Shown here: positions 11,706 through 24,171 of the stretch, one piece after another
Position numbering within the stretch: the stretch's first letter is position 1
Layout: the number at the start of each line of letters is the position of its first letter
Assembly: GCA_037176885.1 (NCBI GenBank)
Contig: JAWWNJ010000306.1
Coordinates: 1 to 64,000, forward strand
Length of the DNA stretch: 64,000 nucleotides
Origin: Favolaschia claudopus
Taxonomy: Eukaryota; Basidiomycota; Agaricomycetes; Agaricales; Mycenaceae
Reading direction: 5' to 3'
The notes under the pieces: model-generated
Told to the model about the DNA's origin: nothing
The model's database searches: none
What the model saw: only the letters and a program-made list of their open reading frames with translations
Translations under genes and position numbers: made by a program

Positions 11706-12993
11706 TGCCTGACATCAAGATCAAGAGCAGTGCTGGTTCAGCCAACATCCACTACACTATCTCCACACCGTGGAATGCGTCAGCCAAAGTCCATCGACAA
11801 GAACATCCCTACTGTCATCTTCATTCACCCCGTCTACATTGCCTCGGAAATATTCGAACGTAAGCCTTCCTGGATATTCCTGTTTGACCTTTCACTTACA
11901 CATCATCATCACAGTTCAATTCGCCGATCCTACTCTTAGGCGGTTTAACCTTATTGCTCTGGATTTGCGTAGTCACGGTGAAACATCTGGGAAAGTTGGA
12001 GCGGCCGTATGGGCGAGAGCAGGCTGCAGATGATATCAGCGAGTTCATGGTTCGTTACCCTGCTTTAATCGACGTGTTTGTCCAGACGTCTCATCTTGCG
12101 TCCAGAAAGCCCTCCGCCTGCCAGCCTGTCACTTGGCAGGTGTATCGATGGGAGCCTGCATCTCCCTCCAATTCGCCATCTCTTTCCCCGAGAAAGTTCT
12201 GTCTCTCAGCATGATCTCCCCACTCCCTCTCATTGAGGTAAGTTCGTGCAGCTTGTACGCGAAATGAGGTCTCACGCAGTGCAACCCTTAGCCCCTTGAC
12301 GTTGCTGAGGGACGTGAGGAGATCCACGACTGCTGGGTCGAGGCGTTTCAAGGGTAAGAAGGTTGATCAAATAGCCCTTCTCGACGCTGTTTGCGGCGCC
12401 CTCCAATTGGGCTTCAGCGGACAGCAGTCGAGCTTCATCAACGCGTGAGCATTCGCCGAGCTATATTTTTCTACTCAGCTCTGACATCGCCTTCGCGTTG
12501 CAGCCTTATCGCCCGAACTGTTCCGCACGCCCCTCAAAAATTGGGGCCGCAACAAACTCGACGAATATCGCATCGCCACCATCGACTTCTTTGTCAAGAG
12601 GACGGCTCAGACACCCGCCGCCGTCCGCAAAATTAGGTGCCCCATCAAGCTCATTCACTGCGGGGCCGACATCGCATATGCTGTCGAGTATACGGGGGAG
12701 GTTCTCAAGCTTCTCCAGGACAATGGTGTCGACGCGCAGCTCATCGAGGTCCCCTGGGGCCTATCATTTCGGGAACGTTTCCAATCCCAAGGAGTGAGTT
12801 CTCTCTTCGCCGTCGCCTGAGAGACTAATGAATGATTCGGCGTAGAATCAATGCTCTGATCTACGACAATGTCTCCCGTAACTCGCCCGGGATGTCCATC
12901 CCCCCGGCACGACCTTCCGTCGTCTCACCTTTCACGGCCGCCTTGAAAAAGGCGGGCTACTGTCAGGACGATGATGATTCGGATTATGAGTGA
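11706..12993 (+). pseudogene. Alpha/beta hydrolase, frame interrupted several times
   Basis: ATG 11706 opens MPDIKIKSSAGSANIHYTIS. Successive pieces then give IPTVIFIHPVYIASEIFE (the HP oxyanion strand), FNLIALDLRSHGETSGK, YGREQAADDISEFM, the nucleophile elbow GVSMGACISLQFA, and IKLIHCGADIAYAVEYT. The end is GAYHFGNVSNPKE and a stop at 12991-12993. This order is a normal alpha/beta hydrolase with Ser in GVSMG. The pieces lie in different frames. Some changes fit introns (about 11862-11915, 12238-12290), but at least three do not: near 11786 (AAA), near 12000 and near 12752 (CCCC). Removing one base restores the frame at the first and third sites. It is either a decaying gene or a real gene with base errors. 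Substrate cannot be predicted. Confidence 0.75.
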
Positions 12994-13105
12994 AGGTTGC
13001 AAGTTTCTTGAGCGTGCATTCGGCATTCGTGTACATTTATTTATATATCCCAGGCAACTGTTCGAATTTGTTTGTTCTTGTACAACGGACCGTTTTGTAT
13101 CTGTT

Positions 13106-14010
13106 TCAATTTCGGTGAATGTATTCTTTGTCGGTTACTATGCAGTCCATCTTCCAATCGTGCGAGGCGGTGGGTATGGTGTTGGGATTCAGGAGCTGTT
13201 CGCCCAGAGCTAGTCCAACTGAAGGGATGCAGTCAGTAGGTTGTTGAACAGGCAAGGAAATGGTCCGGGCCAACCCAGCAGCGGTGGAGGACGGTCATTT
13301 TGCGTGTAGGCAGTAATGAATCTGTCGTAATAGCCCTTTCCGTGACCGAGACGCGAGGAGGAACGATCGAACGCCAGTCCTTGAAGCCGCAACTACAGTT
13401 AGAAGATACCCAGCTGAGTGCGGTGGTGTAGTGTACCTGGAAGGAGGATTAAATCCAGGCCAGCCTCGTCAGCTACACAAGCAGATGAGTCTTTCACTTT
13501 TCTGGTTTTCATGAGACAGCGCACCATTAGCCCGCGGTTTGTCGTTGTACGAAAGGTCGGGTTCTTTAATGCCCCAGACGCCGGCAGGCAGAGAATCCAG
13601 ATCATCCTCCCGAGTGGATTTGAAGAAAATCCATTCGTCCGTCGACAGTCTTGTCTATTCTTGGGACGAATAGAGACTTGCCTACCAATATAGATGAAAT
13701 CATTAGACGCGAAGCTTATGAGACGTACCCGATCGCAAAATTTCTCGGACAAGCATAGACGTGTCGATTTCACCAGACGGCATGCTGAGGTAGCAGCTGA
13801 CATTCTTGGACTGTACGAACGAGGGCAAAGAAAGTATCTTGCTTGTCAATGTTCTTGCTAGCACGAAAAATGAGTTTTCAGGTTTTCAAGCGCCAAGATG
13901 CCCAGACATTGGTCTTGAATGTGGGAAGGTGAGAGATCCCGGAGCTTTGATGTCATGGCCTTTCTCAGAATTTTTTTCTCTGCCTTCAGTGCGAGTGTAG
14001 CCGCAGACAT
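13106..14010 (-). CDS. FAU1: 5-formyltetrahydrofolate cyclo-ligase
   Basis: Spliced from six exons beginning at ATG 14010 (MSAATLALKAEKKILRKAM). Key blocks are KNVSCYLSMPSGEIDTSML, GKSLFVPRIDKTVDGRMDF, GIKEPDLSYNDKPRAN, GLDLILLPG and the family signature LAFDRSSSRLGHGKGYYDRF. After a 62-nt intron it ends LALGEQLL...HDWKMDCIV with a stop at 13106-13108. The enzyme turns 5-formyl-THF into 5,10-methenyl-THF using ATP, and the RLGHGKGYYDRF block binds nucleotide and substrate (family knowledge). Introns are 45-62 nt with branch sites such as TCTAAC and CTGAC. All splice phases join cleanly, so the gene looks intact. Confidence 0.93.
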
Positions 14011-14111
14011 GTTGGTTCAAGTTCCAGTGGGTTAGTGCACAGCCTCACTAAGCAAACACGACCAAGCAACTAACCTTCTCTCTTCCCGTTTTGGTAATTT
14101 TGGATTTTGAC
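14011..14111. promoter_or_regulatory. 101-bp divergent promoter region between FAU1 and the methyltransferase
   Basis: The start codons of two well-supported genes face away from each other across 101 bp. Both promoters and 5' leaders must lie here or overlap the genes. No TATA box is obvious. Confidence 0.5.
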
Positions 14112-15172
14112 ATGGATTCCGTCGATCCTGCCGACATCCTCAACGATGCGCTTGAATTTCTCGGTGGTAAACAGGTCGTCGAAAACGAAGTCATTACATA
14201 TGGGGATCTGCAACTCACAGTCGCGCCGAAGGTAGTACAATTCTGAAAGTTGGTGAATAGAGGTTGTTTGATCGCTCGAACTTCGCGGCATAGGAAGGAA
14301 AGGTAGAGCAAAGTTCATTGTACAATAGCGAGCCTTAATGTTTTGTTCAAAATGGAGGCCAACACCCTTCTCGCCGATCACTTGTTTTCTCCTGCTCTTT
14401 TTCTTGCGGAGAGGATCGAAAGGGGACTGTTGACAGCTCCAGGGCAAAATGGTTAGTCCATCATGAATCATCTTGCAAAGCCCACAGGGGTGATTGAACG
14501 TTTTGTAGTCATAGAATTGGGTGCAGGCTCCGCTCTGCCATCGTTGCTATTATCAACGCTGGCAGATCCGCCAACCAAGATTGTCGTTACAGACTACCCC
14601 GATCCTGGAATTCTTGGGAACTTGGTCCGAAATATGACGCAGAACACTCATTTGGTTTCTTCTGGATGTACAGTTAGTTCTTCTGGATACGAGTGGGGTA
14701 CTGATGTTGCGCCGCTCCTGTATGTCTGTGGACGTCTGGTATGAAGTGATTTTACTGATATGTCTACCCACAGAGAAATTTCCGGTAGCGGTGGATACGA
14801 TGTGGTCATCCTTTCGGATCTTCTCCACTTTCATAGCTCGCATGAGGTCCTCGTATCGTCCGTGGACGCCCTGCTCGCGGCGTTCGCAAGATGCTCGAAT
14901 ACATGTTGCTGTATGTCCGAAATTCTCTGAGCGGGCCAAAACTAATTGACTTGCTTTTCAAGGCGGGAACCTACACGAAACCAGACGTCTGTGATAACTT
15001 TCTGCGCCTCTCCGCCAAAGCAGAGTTCGTTTTCGAGGAGGTCATATCATCTACAGAAGAACAAGAATGGTCAGGGAAACTCGCCGTTGGTGGACTAGAT
15101 AGCGAGGCTTTGAAAGCTCGCAAAGCTGCTTGTAGGTATTGGGTGGGTCGTCGCGGATATTTTACACAGTAA
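14112..15172 (+). CDS. EFM7/NNT1-like class I methyltransferase
   Basis: ATG 14112 gives MDSVDPADILNDALEF. Spliced exons continue with ANTLLADHLFSPALFLAERI and then motif I VIELGAGSALPSLLL, post-I KIVVTDYPDPGIL and GGYDVVILSDLLHFHSSHEVL. The C-terminus is YWVGRRGYFTQ with a stop at 15170-15172. The order and the DYPD block match fungal EFM7/NNT1 proteins (METTL16-type family 21), which methylate the N-terminus and a lysine of elongation factor 1A (family knowledge). Introns are about 50-60 nt apart from one of about 100 nt. The exact substrate is inferred from similarity only. Confidence 0.82.
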
Positions 15173-15438
15173 AGCCTGTATTCTACTGTAGCACCCGAAA
15201 CGCACTAAGCAAATGCTGCAAATCCCCCAAGACGGTGTAGCAGCGCCTTGGGACCGCTGAGTGGTGTTCCGTACACAGAAAAGCTCCAAACCACATCAGC
15301 CAAGAGCAGAGATTTCTGAACAGTGAATGGCTACAGCATACAAGTCGTGGGAAGGGGGAAGCCATAGGATTCCGTGGGGAAATGAAAAACGCGACACGTG
15401 TCACCTGACCGCGATTTCACTTGCTCTCGACTTGAACG
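15173..15438. other. Short intergenic stretch before the direct repeat
   Basis: No gene is seen; it probably contains the methyltransferase 3' end. The sequence up to 15438 is not shared with the second repeat copy. Confidence 0.4.
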
Positions 15439-17462
15439 AAAAATCCGTCATTTCAAGGGCTTCAAGACGTCCGGAAACGGCCTCTCCTGGCCAAGGGCTT
15501 CCCGATTGAGATTGTGATCGGAGGCCAGGGATTCCGTTGAAAACCTACCTCTCAGACACCTTTGCAAGCACTTAGGCGCGCGTTGGCGCTTAAGGTCCGT
15601 GTATGAGAAAAATTGGTGACGCTCAAGCCGGCTATCAGCTTCGGAACTCACGTCTACGGCACAGTGGTGCGCAACCCGACTCCGGCATATTCACTCGTAC
15701 TACTTGTACCTGTCGACCATCTAGCCAGCGACTCGTCAAGTAACTATCAACCATGAAATACGGGATCGCGTACAGGTTTGCTTCCGCCACGTCTGCCAGT
15801 GACACTGTGATTCTCATTCATGCATCCACCATACCTCAGGCTCTGTCATCGTCCCTCATCAATATCTATCAATATTAATCCAGCTAAATTTCTACCTAAC
15901 GAGCGTGTACCAACTTCTACGGTCCCTGATCTTCAACTTATCTTTCTTCCTTTGGTATATCATTGGGACCGTTCCTTCTAAGTGATTCGGTGAGTTGACT
16001 TTGTTCAATACCGTTTCGGCGCGTTGTTACTGGCCGTTTTCAATGGCTAATACATACTATACTCTCTTGCCTTCAAGTCTTGAAGTCTTCCTAGTGTAGG
16101 CTCTTATGCTAAGGTGTGTTCCATTCCATTCCATCTTCTCCAACTTGATTGACTTTATCTCTTTTTCATTATGGTTGTGCTCTTCAGCGCCGGTAGTAAG
16201 ATTCGCTTTGTCTTTTTTCCTCTTGTCGTTCACATTCAGTTTCATTTGTTTCTGTTTTGCTCAGCCTGGGTTCTTTTCACTGACTCAACGCCTTATTTAC
16301 ATTCCGTACATCAAATTCGAACCGGCACGCCCTTCTGGTATTCACTTCGTTCACTCACCCTTGTTTAAATGCTGACTTTCTGAGTTTCAGATTGAGAACG
16401 GCGGCAATTCAGGTGCGAGGGCGAGAATATCGTTGGTGTGGTTGATTTTGAGTTAGCGTTGGGGGCGGCGGCGGCGGCGAGGCAAGCGCACAAAGCGGAG
16501 CATCGAAGGGACTCGGTAGCAGCGGGATTAGTGCTCAGTAACAGTTAGGTGGTGCTTGTGGACGTTGTCAGAGTGGTAATGATATTGGATTAATGATTTT
16601 TACTTGGGGCAACACGAATTAATCTAAGTACTACAAATCAAAACGAAGCTACATGTGCTGACTGGACGAGAAAGTAGTTTCGGTATCAGCAAGAGAGTCG
16701 ATACGGAGGTAGGCAACACCGTCATGATTGACCATGAGGTTGTCGGGGATCTGGTCTGCCGCTGGGATAGCATAACCAGAGAAAAGTTTGAACAGTACCG
16801 CACCATTGACTGAAATGATTCGACCCGGCTGCTGGAGCATGAGTGAGAATGCTTCGTCCTCGACATTCAGGCTCCCATGATTCTGCTCAATCAGGACTTT
16901 CTCGTACAAGTCGCGGATGGCCACGAGGAATAGAAGAGGATGGAATTCCGAACCCGTGGTGAATATTCCAGTGGGTTGCGGCCACGGTGCTGAGTTGTCG
17001 TCAGTGCTCTTCTGCTTGAAGCCGTCAGAGCAATGCCCCTTCTTGTGGTTTTCAGGCGCTTTGTTGGGGCCGGGGTACATGACTTTGTTGCAGCGCAAAC
17101 AAGCAGCCACTTTGCGAGGCTGAAACAGTAGGATGAACAATTGTCGACGGAACCTGATAATCAGTCACTTACCGATTTTCCCTCCGTTTTCAAGTTCCCA
17201 CCTTCCGAGCTTGTCAATGGCTTGATAAGTTGAACGGCATAGCAATGCTCCTTCCAATATTCCACTTTGCCGCTAGTGCGAGCTGAAGAATAAATGTAAT
17301 CATCGTCAGTGGTTTCACAACGGAGCTGCAAATGCAACCTACCAACGAAGTCGTTAGTTGCGATACGCTCGAGCACCATGCGTTCGATCTCCCCCAATTT
17401 ACTGATAAGAGCACGCGGCGCCTTTGAAACCGCACCAGATATCCCGTCCTTTTGAACTTGAA
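15439..17462. repeat. Direct repeat, copy 1 (2.0 kb)
   Basis: Aligns end to end with 22056-24086 in the same orientation. It covers about 1.2 kb downstream of the transposase stop plus the 3' 0.8 kb of that gene. Differences between copies are almost all one-base indels (for example GGAAACGG/GGAACGG near 15476, CCGCC/CCCGCC near 15786, GGTCCCTG/GGTCCCCTG near 15920). The shared region stops after TTTTGAACTTGA at 17462. The part before the gene is low in coding signal. Confidence 0.9.
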
Positions 17463-20400
17463 GTAGCCGCTCATTGTATTTTCCAACAGCTTCCGCCCAT
17501 TTCTTCGAAGTCATGTCGACGCCTTCCATCCAAACTCCTTCCGCATATCCATGAACAAGAAGAATTCGGGCCCTCTGGCAATTTGAAGCGACTTGGGATT
17601 TGTCGTCGTTCCGGCCATGAATAATCTCTGGGAGCGTGTTAGGCGAGTAGCGGAGCCAGATGCATCAGGCAGAGGCAGAAGTTTGATGACTCGCGCGAGG
17701 GCGGGTTCGACCTGATGGCCCGAGGGATGCAATGGAACTGTTTGAGTTTGAGGCGGAGAAGTCGAAACTGTAGGTGCCGAGTTGAAGAACGGGTGGAGGG
17801 GCGCGTTGGATCGGGGACGTATTGTCGATCTGTAATTGCGAGTATTTTAGATTTCACTGAACATTCATCCATAGAATACATACGGCGGTGTTGCCAGCAA
17901 GTCGTGACTTCTTGGGTTGCGGCGGTCCACTTGCATTCACATCCGCGACGTTAGCAGCCGATTTATCAGCGCTAACTGGGTTGTCGTCGTGGTCCGCAGA
18001 CACCGACTCGGAGTGCTTGCGCTTCGCAGAGAGTTGTTGAGTATTGCGATCCTGTGGGGACTACGCTATGAATCGGTGCTATGGAGGAATTGATAGTGGC
18101 TCACAGACGCTACAGATAATTGAGGAGTTTCAGGTTTCTGCAAGAGAGCGGGATCGATACCAAACTCGGCGAGAATGACCTCAGGCTGTTGATCAGCCGA
18201 ATTCTCGCTAAGTTCGATGAGGACCTTGGCCTCGTCCTCGTCCTCGCTCTTGATGGTGAGGAGTCCACCAAATGTGTCGCTGTGATTCGAAGAGACCAGA
18301 CCAAACTTCTCGCCGCTTTGAATATTACCAAGAGTGGGCCGAATCAACGCAGATACATCCGACTGGGCCTTGGCCGCAGAGAGCTGAATACTGTTGAACA
18401 GGAAAGATGTCTGGTTCACCAGACGCGTATGATGTGAACCAAATGTGGAACAAACGAATGCGTGGCTGCCGGCGTTCCCGGCTTACGCGAGGACGCGATA
18501 CGAAGGTTACGCCGCAGAGCGAAGTCATGGCAAAGACCGTTCTGAAGCTCGATGCCGCTGGCAACAGCCCTCTGTAGACCATTCCAACCTTTATGCGAGC
18601 CTTCGATTCGGCTTCCATCAGACGCGATGTCCTGACGGTTACGCGACAAACATCCCTTGCGGAGATGCTTGAGCTGCGCTGCGTGAACCTAGCAGGTGGG
18701 TTAAATCACGAAAATTGATTGAGAGATGTGATTGGGACGTACCGCATGTGCAGCTGCAGACCATACCCCACCCATCCGTGAATACTTCTCATAAACCGCC
18801 ACCATCTTCGTTTCCTTGCTCCTCTTTCGACCAGTACTGTGCTGGTGCATCTTTCTCGGCCGATTTCTTGAGGACCGCGTTACGAATGTCGACTGCGACT
18901 GCTCCGCGTCGAGGATTCTGGGTGCCGTTGAGAATTGCAGCAAGATATCTGGATTGAATCAGTTGACTGTGTTTGAACGAGTTAAGACACGTACCGCATC
19001 ATGAAATGGTACACATCCAGACATATTTGAAGATCGGGCATTGCTTTATGCGGCCTCCTTCTCAATCTTACAGCAGTCGTCAGAGACGAGCATTGAGGGT
19101 AGCTCAACACCGAGCTCCTCGCAGCGTTTTTTGATGCCTTCGAGAACTCGAAGAGCTCAGCAGGCGATGCTGACTGGCAGAACCCAACATATTTATCAGT
19201 GTACTATTACGATTCGTAGACTGTGACGCACCCAAGCGATGATCTCGTTGAGCTCGTTTATAATACTTAGGATTCCGCCTTTCATCAATTTGGTTCGAGC
19301 TTTTGTCGTGTCGACAACGGTCGCCTTTCCGGCTACTTTGAATGTATTGTCGGTGCTCAAACAGATACCTATGAGTTGTATATTTTAGCAAGTCGGTTGA
19401 CAGGTCTAGTCAATACGTACCTGGATTGAGATTTTTAAGGTATTCGGTTGACTCCTCGCTCCGAGTCCGGTCAATGAAACCCATGTAGATGTCTCGTATG
19501 AAGTCGTCAGTGATTGATGTGTCGTTATAGCCTTGTTCGGTGGGCGGCGAAATCGGACTGAATGTACGAGGGAATGTGAGAGTGCCTGGTTTGAAATTCT
19601 CTTCCTGATAAGCGCGAAGGAATTCTAGCGAGTATTCATGGTACTCGAGCAAATGAAGCTCTAATGGGTATGATAAGCAAATAGTTTGAACGTGTTCGCA
19701 GCCCGACATACGTTTGATATTTTCTGCAAGACCACCCGATGTTGTGGAGGGTCTGAACTCGACAATAATATCGAAAAGCTCGCGCGTAACTGCAGAGCGA
19801 CTCGTGAAGTATGGAATCCCGCCTGCATAAGTTAAATGTCAGCAGAAGTTGAGGAAACAGCCAGGGAAAGAAAAGAAAGCAACAGAAGCACGCACGGGGA
19901 ATCTCCCAATGTTCCCAGTTCTTCCAAAACACTTGGTTGGTCGTCACGAAGCTACGGCTCTTCGTGCCCGTCCCACCGGAATCTGGGATGCAATCCTTGT
20001 GTCGCAGTTGATACCCCAGAGCTGTTTCCTCACGGCGTACACCATGAACTTCACGCGATCCGGTACCGTTCCACGAATCCAGGCAACATCATCAGATCCG
20101 CAGTGCGGACACTTTGTGAGCAGCGGGTAGAAGAAAGGATGGACTATGTTGATGGGGCGGAGGTAGGCAATTTCTGGCCTAGTGCTGCCTCCTCGGCGGC
20201 GTACATCAATTAACGAAGGCGGAGTAAATCTCGGTCCGGTAGATGGGAATAGAAGGCTTGAGTGTCTTTGGTTTGGGAACTGTATTCGAGTTTTTGGTCG
20301 TTCTAGTGGGGCGCGTCTCGGTGTAGAGGAATGCGACATATTCTGCGACGTGCGCTTCAAATTCTAATTGAGGCTGATACTGCGATTGTTTTTTCTCTGT

Positions 20401-20583
20401 TTTTGGTCCACGATGCGACGCGTTTCGCTACCTGTGATGTGGCGAAGATAAGTGGCAGCCTCGGAAGGAGAGAGGCCGCGCTGGACATTTGCCTTGTACT
20501 CGTCTTCAAATTTCTTGCGCTTTCCGGGCCTCCTGCGCAGCTACAAGAATTGCTAAAACCACGGGAGGATCAAAGGATGCCAT
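16649..20583 (-). pseudogene. MULE-like transposase gene, frame disrupted
   Basis: The gene starts at ATG 20583 (MASFDPPVVLAILVAAQEAR) and ends at 16649. It carries FEDEYKANVQRGLSPSEAA; a zinc-finger start CPHCGSDDVAW (about 20100); LLEYHEYSLEFLRAYQEEN; GICLSTDNTFKVAGKATVV (about 19360); LPSMLVSDDCC (about 19080); ICLDVYHFMMRY (about 19010); and DIASDGSRIEGSHKGWN (about 18620). A second Cys cluster (CLRCNKVMYPG...GHCSDG) is near the C-terminus. The D in TDNTFK, the D in VSDDCC, the C-x-x-YH block and the E in RIEGSH follow the order of MULE-type RNase H transposases (inference). Several frame breaks (near 20520, 19130, 18800) are not introns. The family is repeated in mushroom genomes, as I recall. 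Confidence 0.7.
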
Positions 20584-22055
20584 GGATGAGGGAGGACAAA
20601 GACAAGGGAAGGAGGGAAAGGAGCTGTCTCACTCGCTTGTGGTCGTCGACCCTGCGCCGATCACCTTTGTCATTGATGGCGGGGTCGCACACAAGCTCTG
20701 GCACCGCTGAGCAGGTTGATGAAATGGAAATACCTAGATATAGCAGCAGGCGGCGGGCCGAGTCAATCCCTCACGCGCTTTGGAAGCATCGAAATTTCGT
20801 GTTTTGAATATTATCTGAGTACAAACTATCATACGAAGATCTGGCAAACAATGTCAGGTTCCAGCGCAAAACACAAAGAGATTTTCGACCTACAAAGAAC
20901 CACTTTTCCCTAAATAATAACAGCAGAAGAGTTGTCAATCACGGTGTTTCAGAACAAAGAAAACTACGGCAGTAGAATCTGCTTTGCATTTGGGTGTTGG
21001 TGCTTCACAGGGAGGAGATAGAGGAAATGAGAGGATCTAGAGGTTAAGACAGCGGTCAGTACTGACGGATTGAGCCTCGTAGGTACTGCAAACAATCCTT
21101 TCGAATCCTCGACACTTTACGAGATCATAAGCGAAATGAATCGCTTATCATGGCGGCCAAAAACCGGCCAGAACGCGGCAGAGCGAGGACTCCGGGTACC
21201 CTCTCCCTACATTTGACAAGGTCAATTTTAGCACCGTGAATTCGACAAGGTAATTCAAAATCAATACTTACGACCCGAACCGACTTTCCGAGGGATTGCG
21301 AGGGATTGACACATGCAGATTCAAGTTGTCTCGTCACTATCCGAGCTGCTTTTACAGCAGAGAAGGTCAACAATGGACTGGGAGCCGTGGAGAATCATCA
21401 CTACAACAAACTTTCAGCGAAGCAAGATATGAGAGAGAGAGAGGTAGGAAAAAGACAGCTTGGTCCCCGGTTGAGAGTCTAAGACGGCCAGACATGAGGC
21501 AAATAGGAGGAGATGGCAGATACTGAGGAATATACAGCGGAGAAAGGCTTGCTTGGACGATGGAAGAATTCAAAAACACAATATAGCACATATTGGATAA
21601 ATTGGATGGCTTGAACCAAAGACGCGTCTAAACGAAGGTATTAAGCCGAGAAGTGTTTGGCCCCGCCTCTTTTCGGGTCACTTTTCGTCATTTTTGTCGC
21701 GTCGCTTGGGCCGAGGAAACATGCTCGAGTGTGTGTTTACTGTCGAGAGTCTGTATATTGCTGAGAGAGACTTGTCGGGGCTACTTAGATCACTGAGTGC
21801 TTCCTGTATGCTGTCTGGGTATCTTCTCTTCTTGCATGCATGCGGGGCCTGGCCTGTTTCGAGTCTGCTTCGGTGGTGGGAGTTGGGTGGGAGGTGATCA
21901 AGAGGTGTTGATGGTGGTGCACACGGTGCACAGTGCCTTCATTTGGTCTCGTCGGTCATTTTCGGTCTCAACTCGGTCTCTCGCTCATTTTCGGTCGCAA
22001 TCGGTCTCAGCGTTGATGCCATCAAACCCCTTGACACAGCGGGGTTGCCACTTGA
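20584..22055. other. Region upstream of the transposase, no gene recognised
   Basis: Probably the 5' flank of the mobile element. Open frames are short and lack motifs. A stretch near 21950-22010 repeats GGTCTC/TCGGTC words (imperfect, about 15-20 bp apart). No terminal inverted repeat was found by eye. Confidence 0.4.
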
Positions 22056-24086
22056 GAAAAATCCGTCATTTCAAGGGCTTCAAGACGTCCGGAACGGCCT
22101 CTCCTGGCCAAGGGCTTCCCGATTGAGATTGTGATCGGAGGCCAGGGATTCCGTTGAAAACCTACCTCTCAGACACCTTTGCAAGCACTTAGGCGCGCGT
22201 TGGCGCTTAAGGTCCGTGTATGAGAAAAATTGGTGACGCTCAAGCCGGCTATCAGCTTCGGAACTCACGTCTACGGCACAGTGGTGCGCAACCCGACTCC
22301 GGCATATTCACTCGTACTACTTGTACCTGTCGACCATCTAGCCAGCGACTCGTCAAGTAACTATCAACCATGAAATACGGGATCGCGTACAGGTTTGCTT
22401 TCCCGCCACGTCTGCCAGTGACACTGTGATTCTCATTCATGCATCCACCATACCTCAGGCTCTGTCATCGTCCCTCATCAATATCTATCAATATTAATCC
22501 AGCTAAATTTCTACCTAACGAGCGTGTACCAACTTCTACGGTCCCCTGATCTTCAACTTATCTTTCTTCCTTTGGTATATCATTGGACCGTTCCTTCTAA
22601 GTGATTCGGTGAGTTGACTTTGTTCAATACCGTTTCGGCGCGTTGTTTACTGGCCGTTTTCAATTGGCTAATACATACTATACTCTCTTGCCTTCAAGTC
22701 TTGAAGTCTTCCTAGTGTAGGCTCTTATGCTAAGGTGTGTTCCATTCCATTCCATCTTCTCCAACTTGATTGACTTTATCTCTTTTTCATTATGGTTGTG
22801 CTCTTCAGCGCCGGTAGTAAGATTCGCTTTGTCTTTTTTCCTCTTGTCGTTCACATTCAGTTTTCATTTGTTTCTGTTTTGCTCAGCCTGGGTTCTTTTC
22901 ACTGACTCAACGCCTTATTTACATTCCGTACATCAAATTCGAACCGGCACGCCCTTCTGGTATTCACTTCGTTCACTCACCCTTGTTTAAATGCTGACTT
23001 TCTGAGTTTCAGATTGAGAACGGCGGCAATTCAGGTGCGAGGGCGAGAATATCGTCGGTGTGGTTGATTTTGAGGTTAGCGTTGGGGGCGGCGGCAGGCG
23101 GCGAGGCAAGCGCACAAAGCGGAGCATCGAAGGACTCGGTAGCAGCGGGATTAGTGCTCAGTAACAGTTAGGTGGTGCTTGTGGACGTTGTCAGAGTGGT
23201 AATGATATTGGATTAATGATTTTTACTTGGGGCAACACGAATTAATCTAAGTACTACAAATCAAAACGAAGCTACATGTGCTGACTGGACGAGAAAGTAG
23301 TTTCGGTATCAGCAAGAGAGTCGATACGGAGGTAGGCAACACCGTCATGATTGACCATGAGGTTGTCGGGGATCTGGTCTGCCGCTGGATAGCATAACCA
23401 GAGAAAAGTTTGAACAGTACCGCACCATTGACTGAAATGATTCGACCCGGCTGCTGGAGCATGAGTGAGAATGCTTCGTCCTCGACATTCAGGCTCCCAT
23501 GATTCTGCTCAATCAGGACTTTCTCGTACAAGTCGCGGATGGCCACGAGGAATAGAAGAGGATGGAATTCCGAACCCGTGGTGAATATTCCAGTGGGTTG
23601 CGGCCACGGTGCTGAGTTGTCGTCAGTGCTCTTCTGCTTGAAGCCGTCAGAGCAATGCCCCTTCTTGTGGTTTTCAGGCGCTTTGTTGGGGCCGGGGTAC
23701 ATGACTTTGTTGCAGCGCAAACAAGCAGCCACTTTGCGAGGCTGAAACAGTAGGATGAACAATTGTCGACCGGAACCTGATAATCAGTCACTTACCGATT
23801 TTCCCTCCGTTTTCAAGTTCCCACCTTCCGAGCTTGTCAATGGCTTGATAAGTTGAACGGCATAGCAATGCTCCTTCCAATATTCCACTTTGCCGCTAGT
23901 GCGAGCTGAAGAATAAATGTAATCATCGTCAGTGGTTCACAACGGAGCTGCAAATGCAACCTACCAACGAAGTCGTTAGTTGCGATACGCTCGAGCACCA
24001 TGCGTTCGATCTCCCTCCCAATTTACTGATAAGAGCACGCGGCGCCTTTGAAACCGCACCAGATATCCCGTCCTTTTGAACTTGAC
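22056..24086. repeat. Direct repeat, copy 2 (2.0 kb)
   Basis: Same orientation and extent as 15439-17462, offset by 6617 bp. It stops abruptly at 24086 inside the transposase coding region, where unrelated sequence beginning CCTTGCTTTAG follows. Confidence 0.9.
23272..24086 (-). pseudogene. Truncated 3' fragment of the MULE-like transposase
   Basis: Second copy of the C-terminal part (Cys motif CLRCNKVMYPG, then DGVAYLRID reached only after a frame break). A missing G near 23388 (CCGCTGGATAG versus CCGCTGGGATAG in copy 1) shifts the frame before the end. The gene is cut at 24086, so it cannot encode a whole protein. Confidence 0.8.
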
Positions 24087-24171
24087 CTTGCTTTAGTAAG
24101 GTCCTTTCAGGTGACAATTCAACCCCGAAACCTGCCAAAAACAAACAACCACAAACAGTTTTCCTACCAAA

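Noticed and set aside
14048..14471. Minus-strand frames of 87 and 133 codons
   Set aside because: They lie antisense to the methyltransferase exons, whose protein is clearly conserved; they are shadows.
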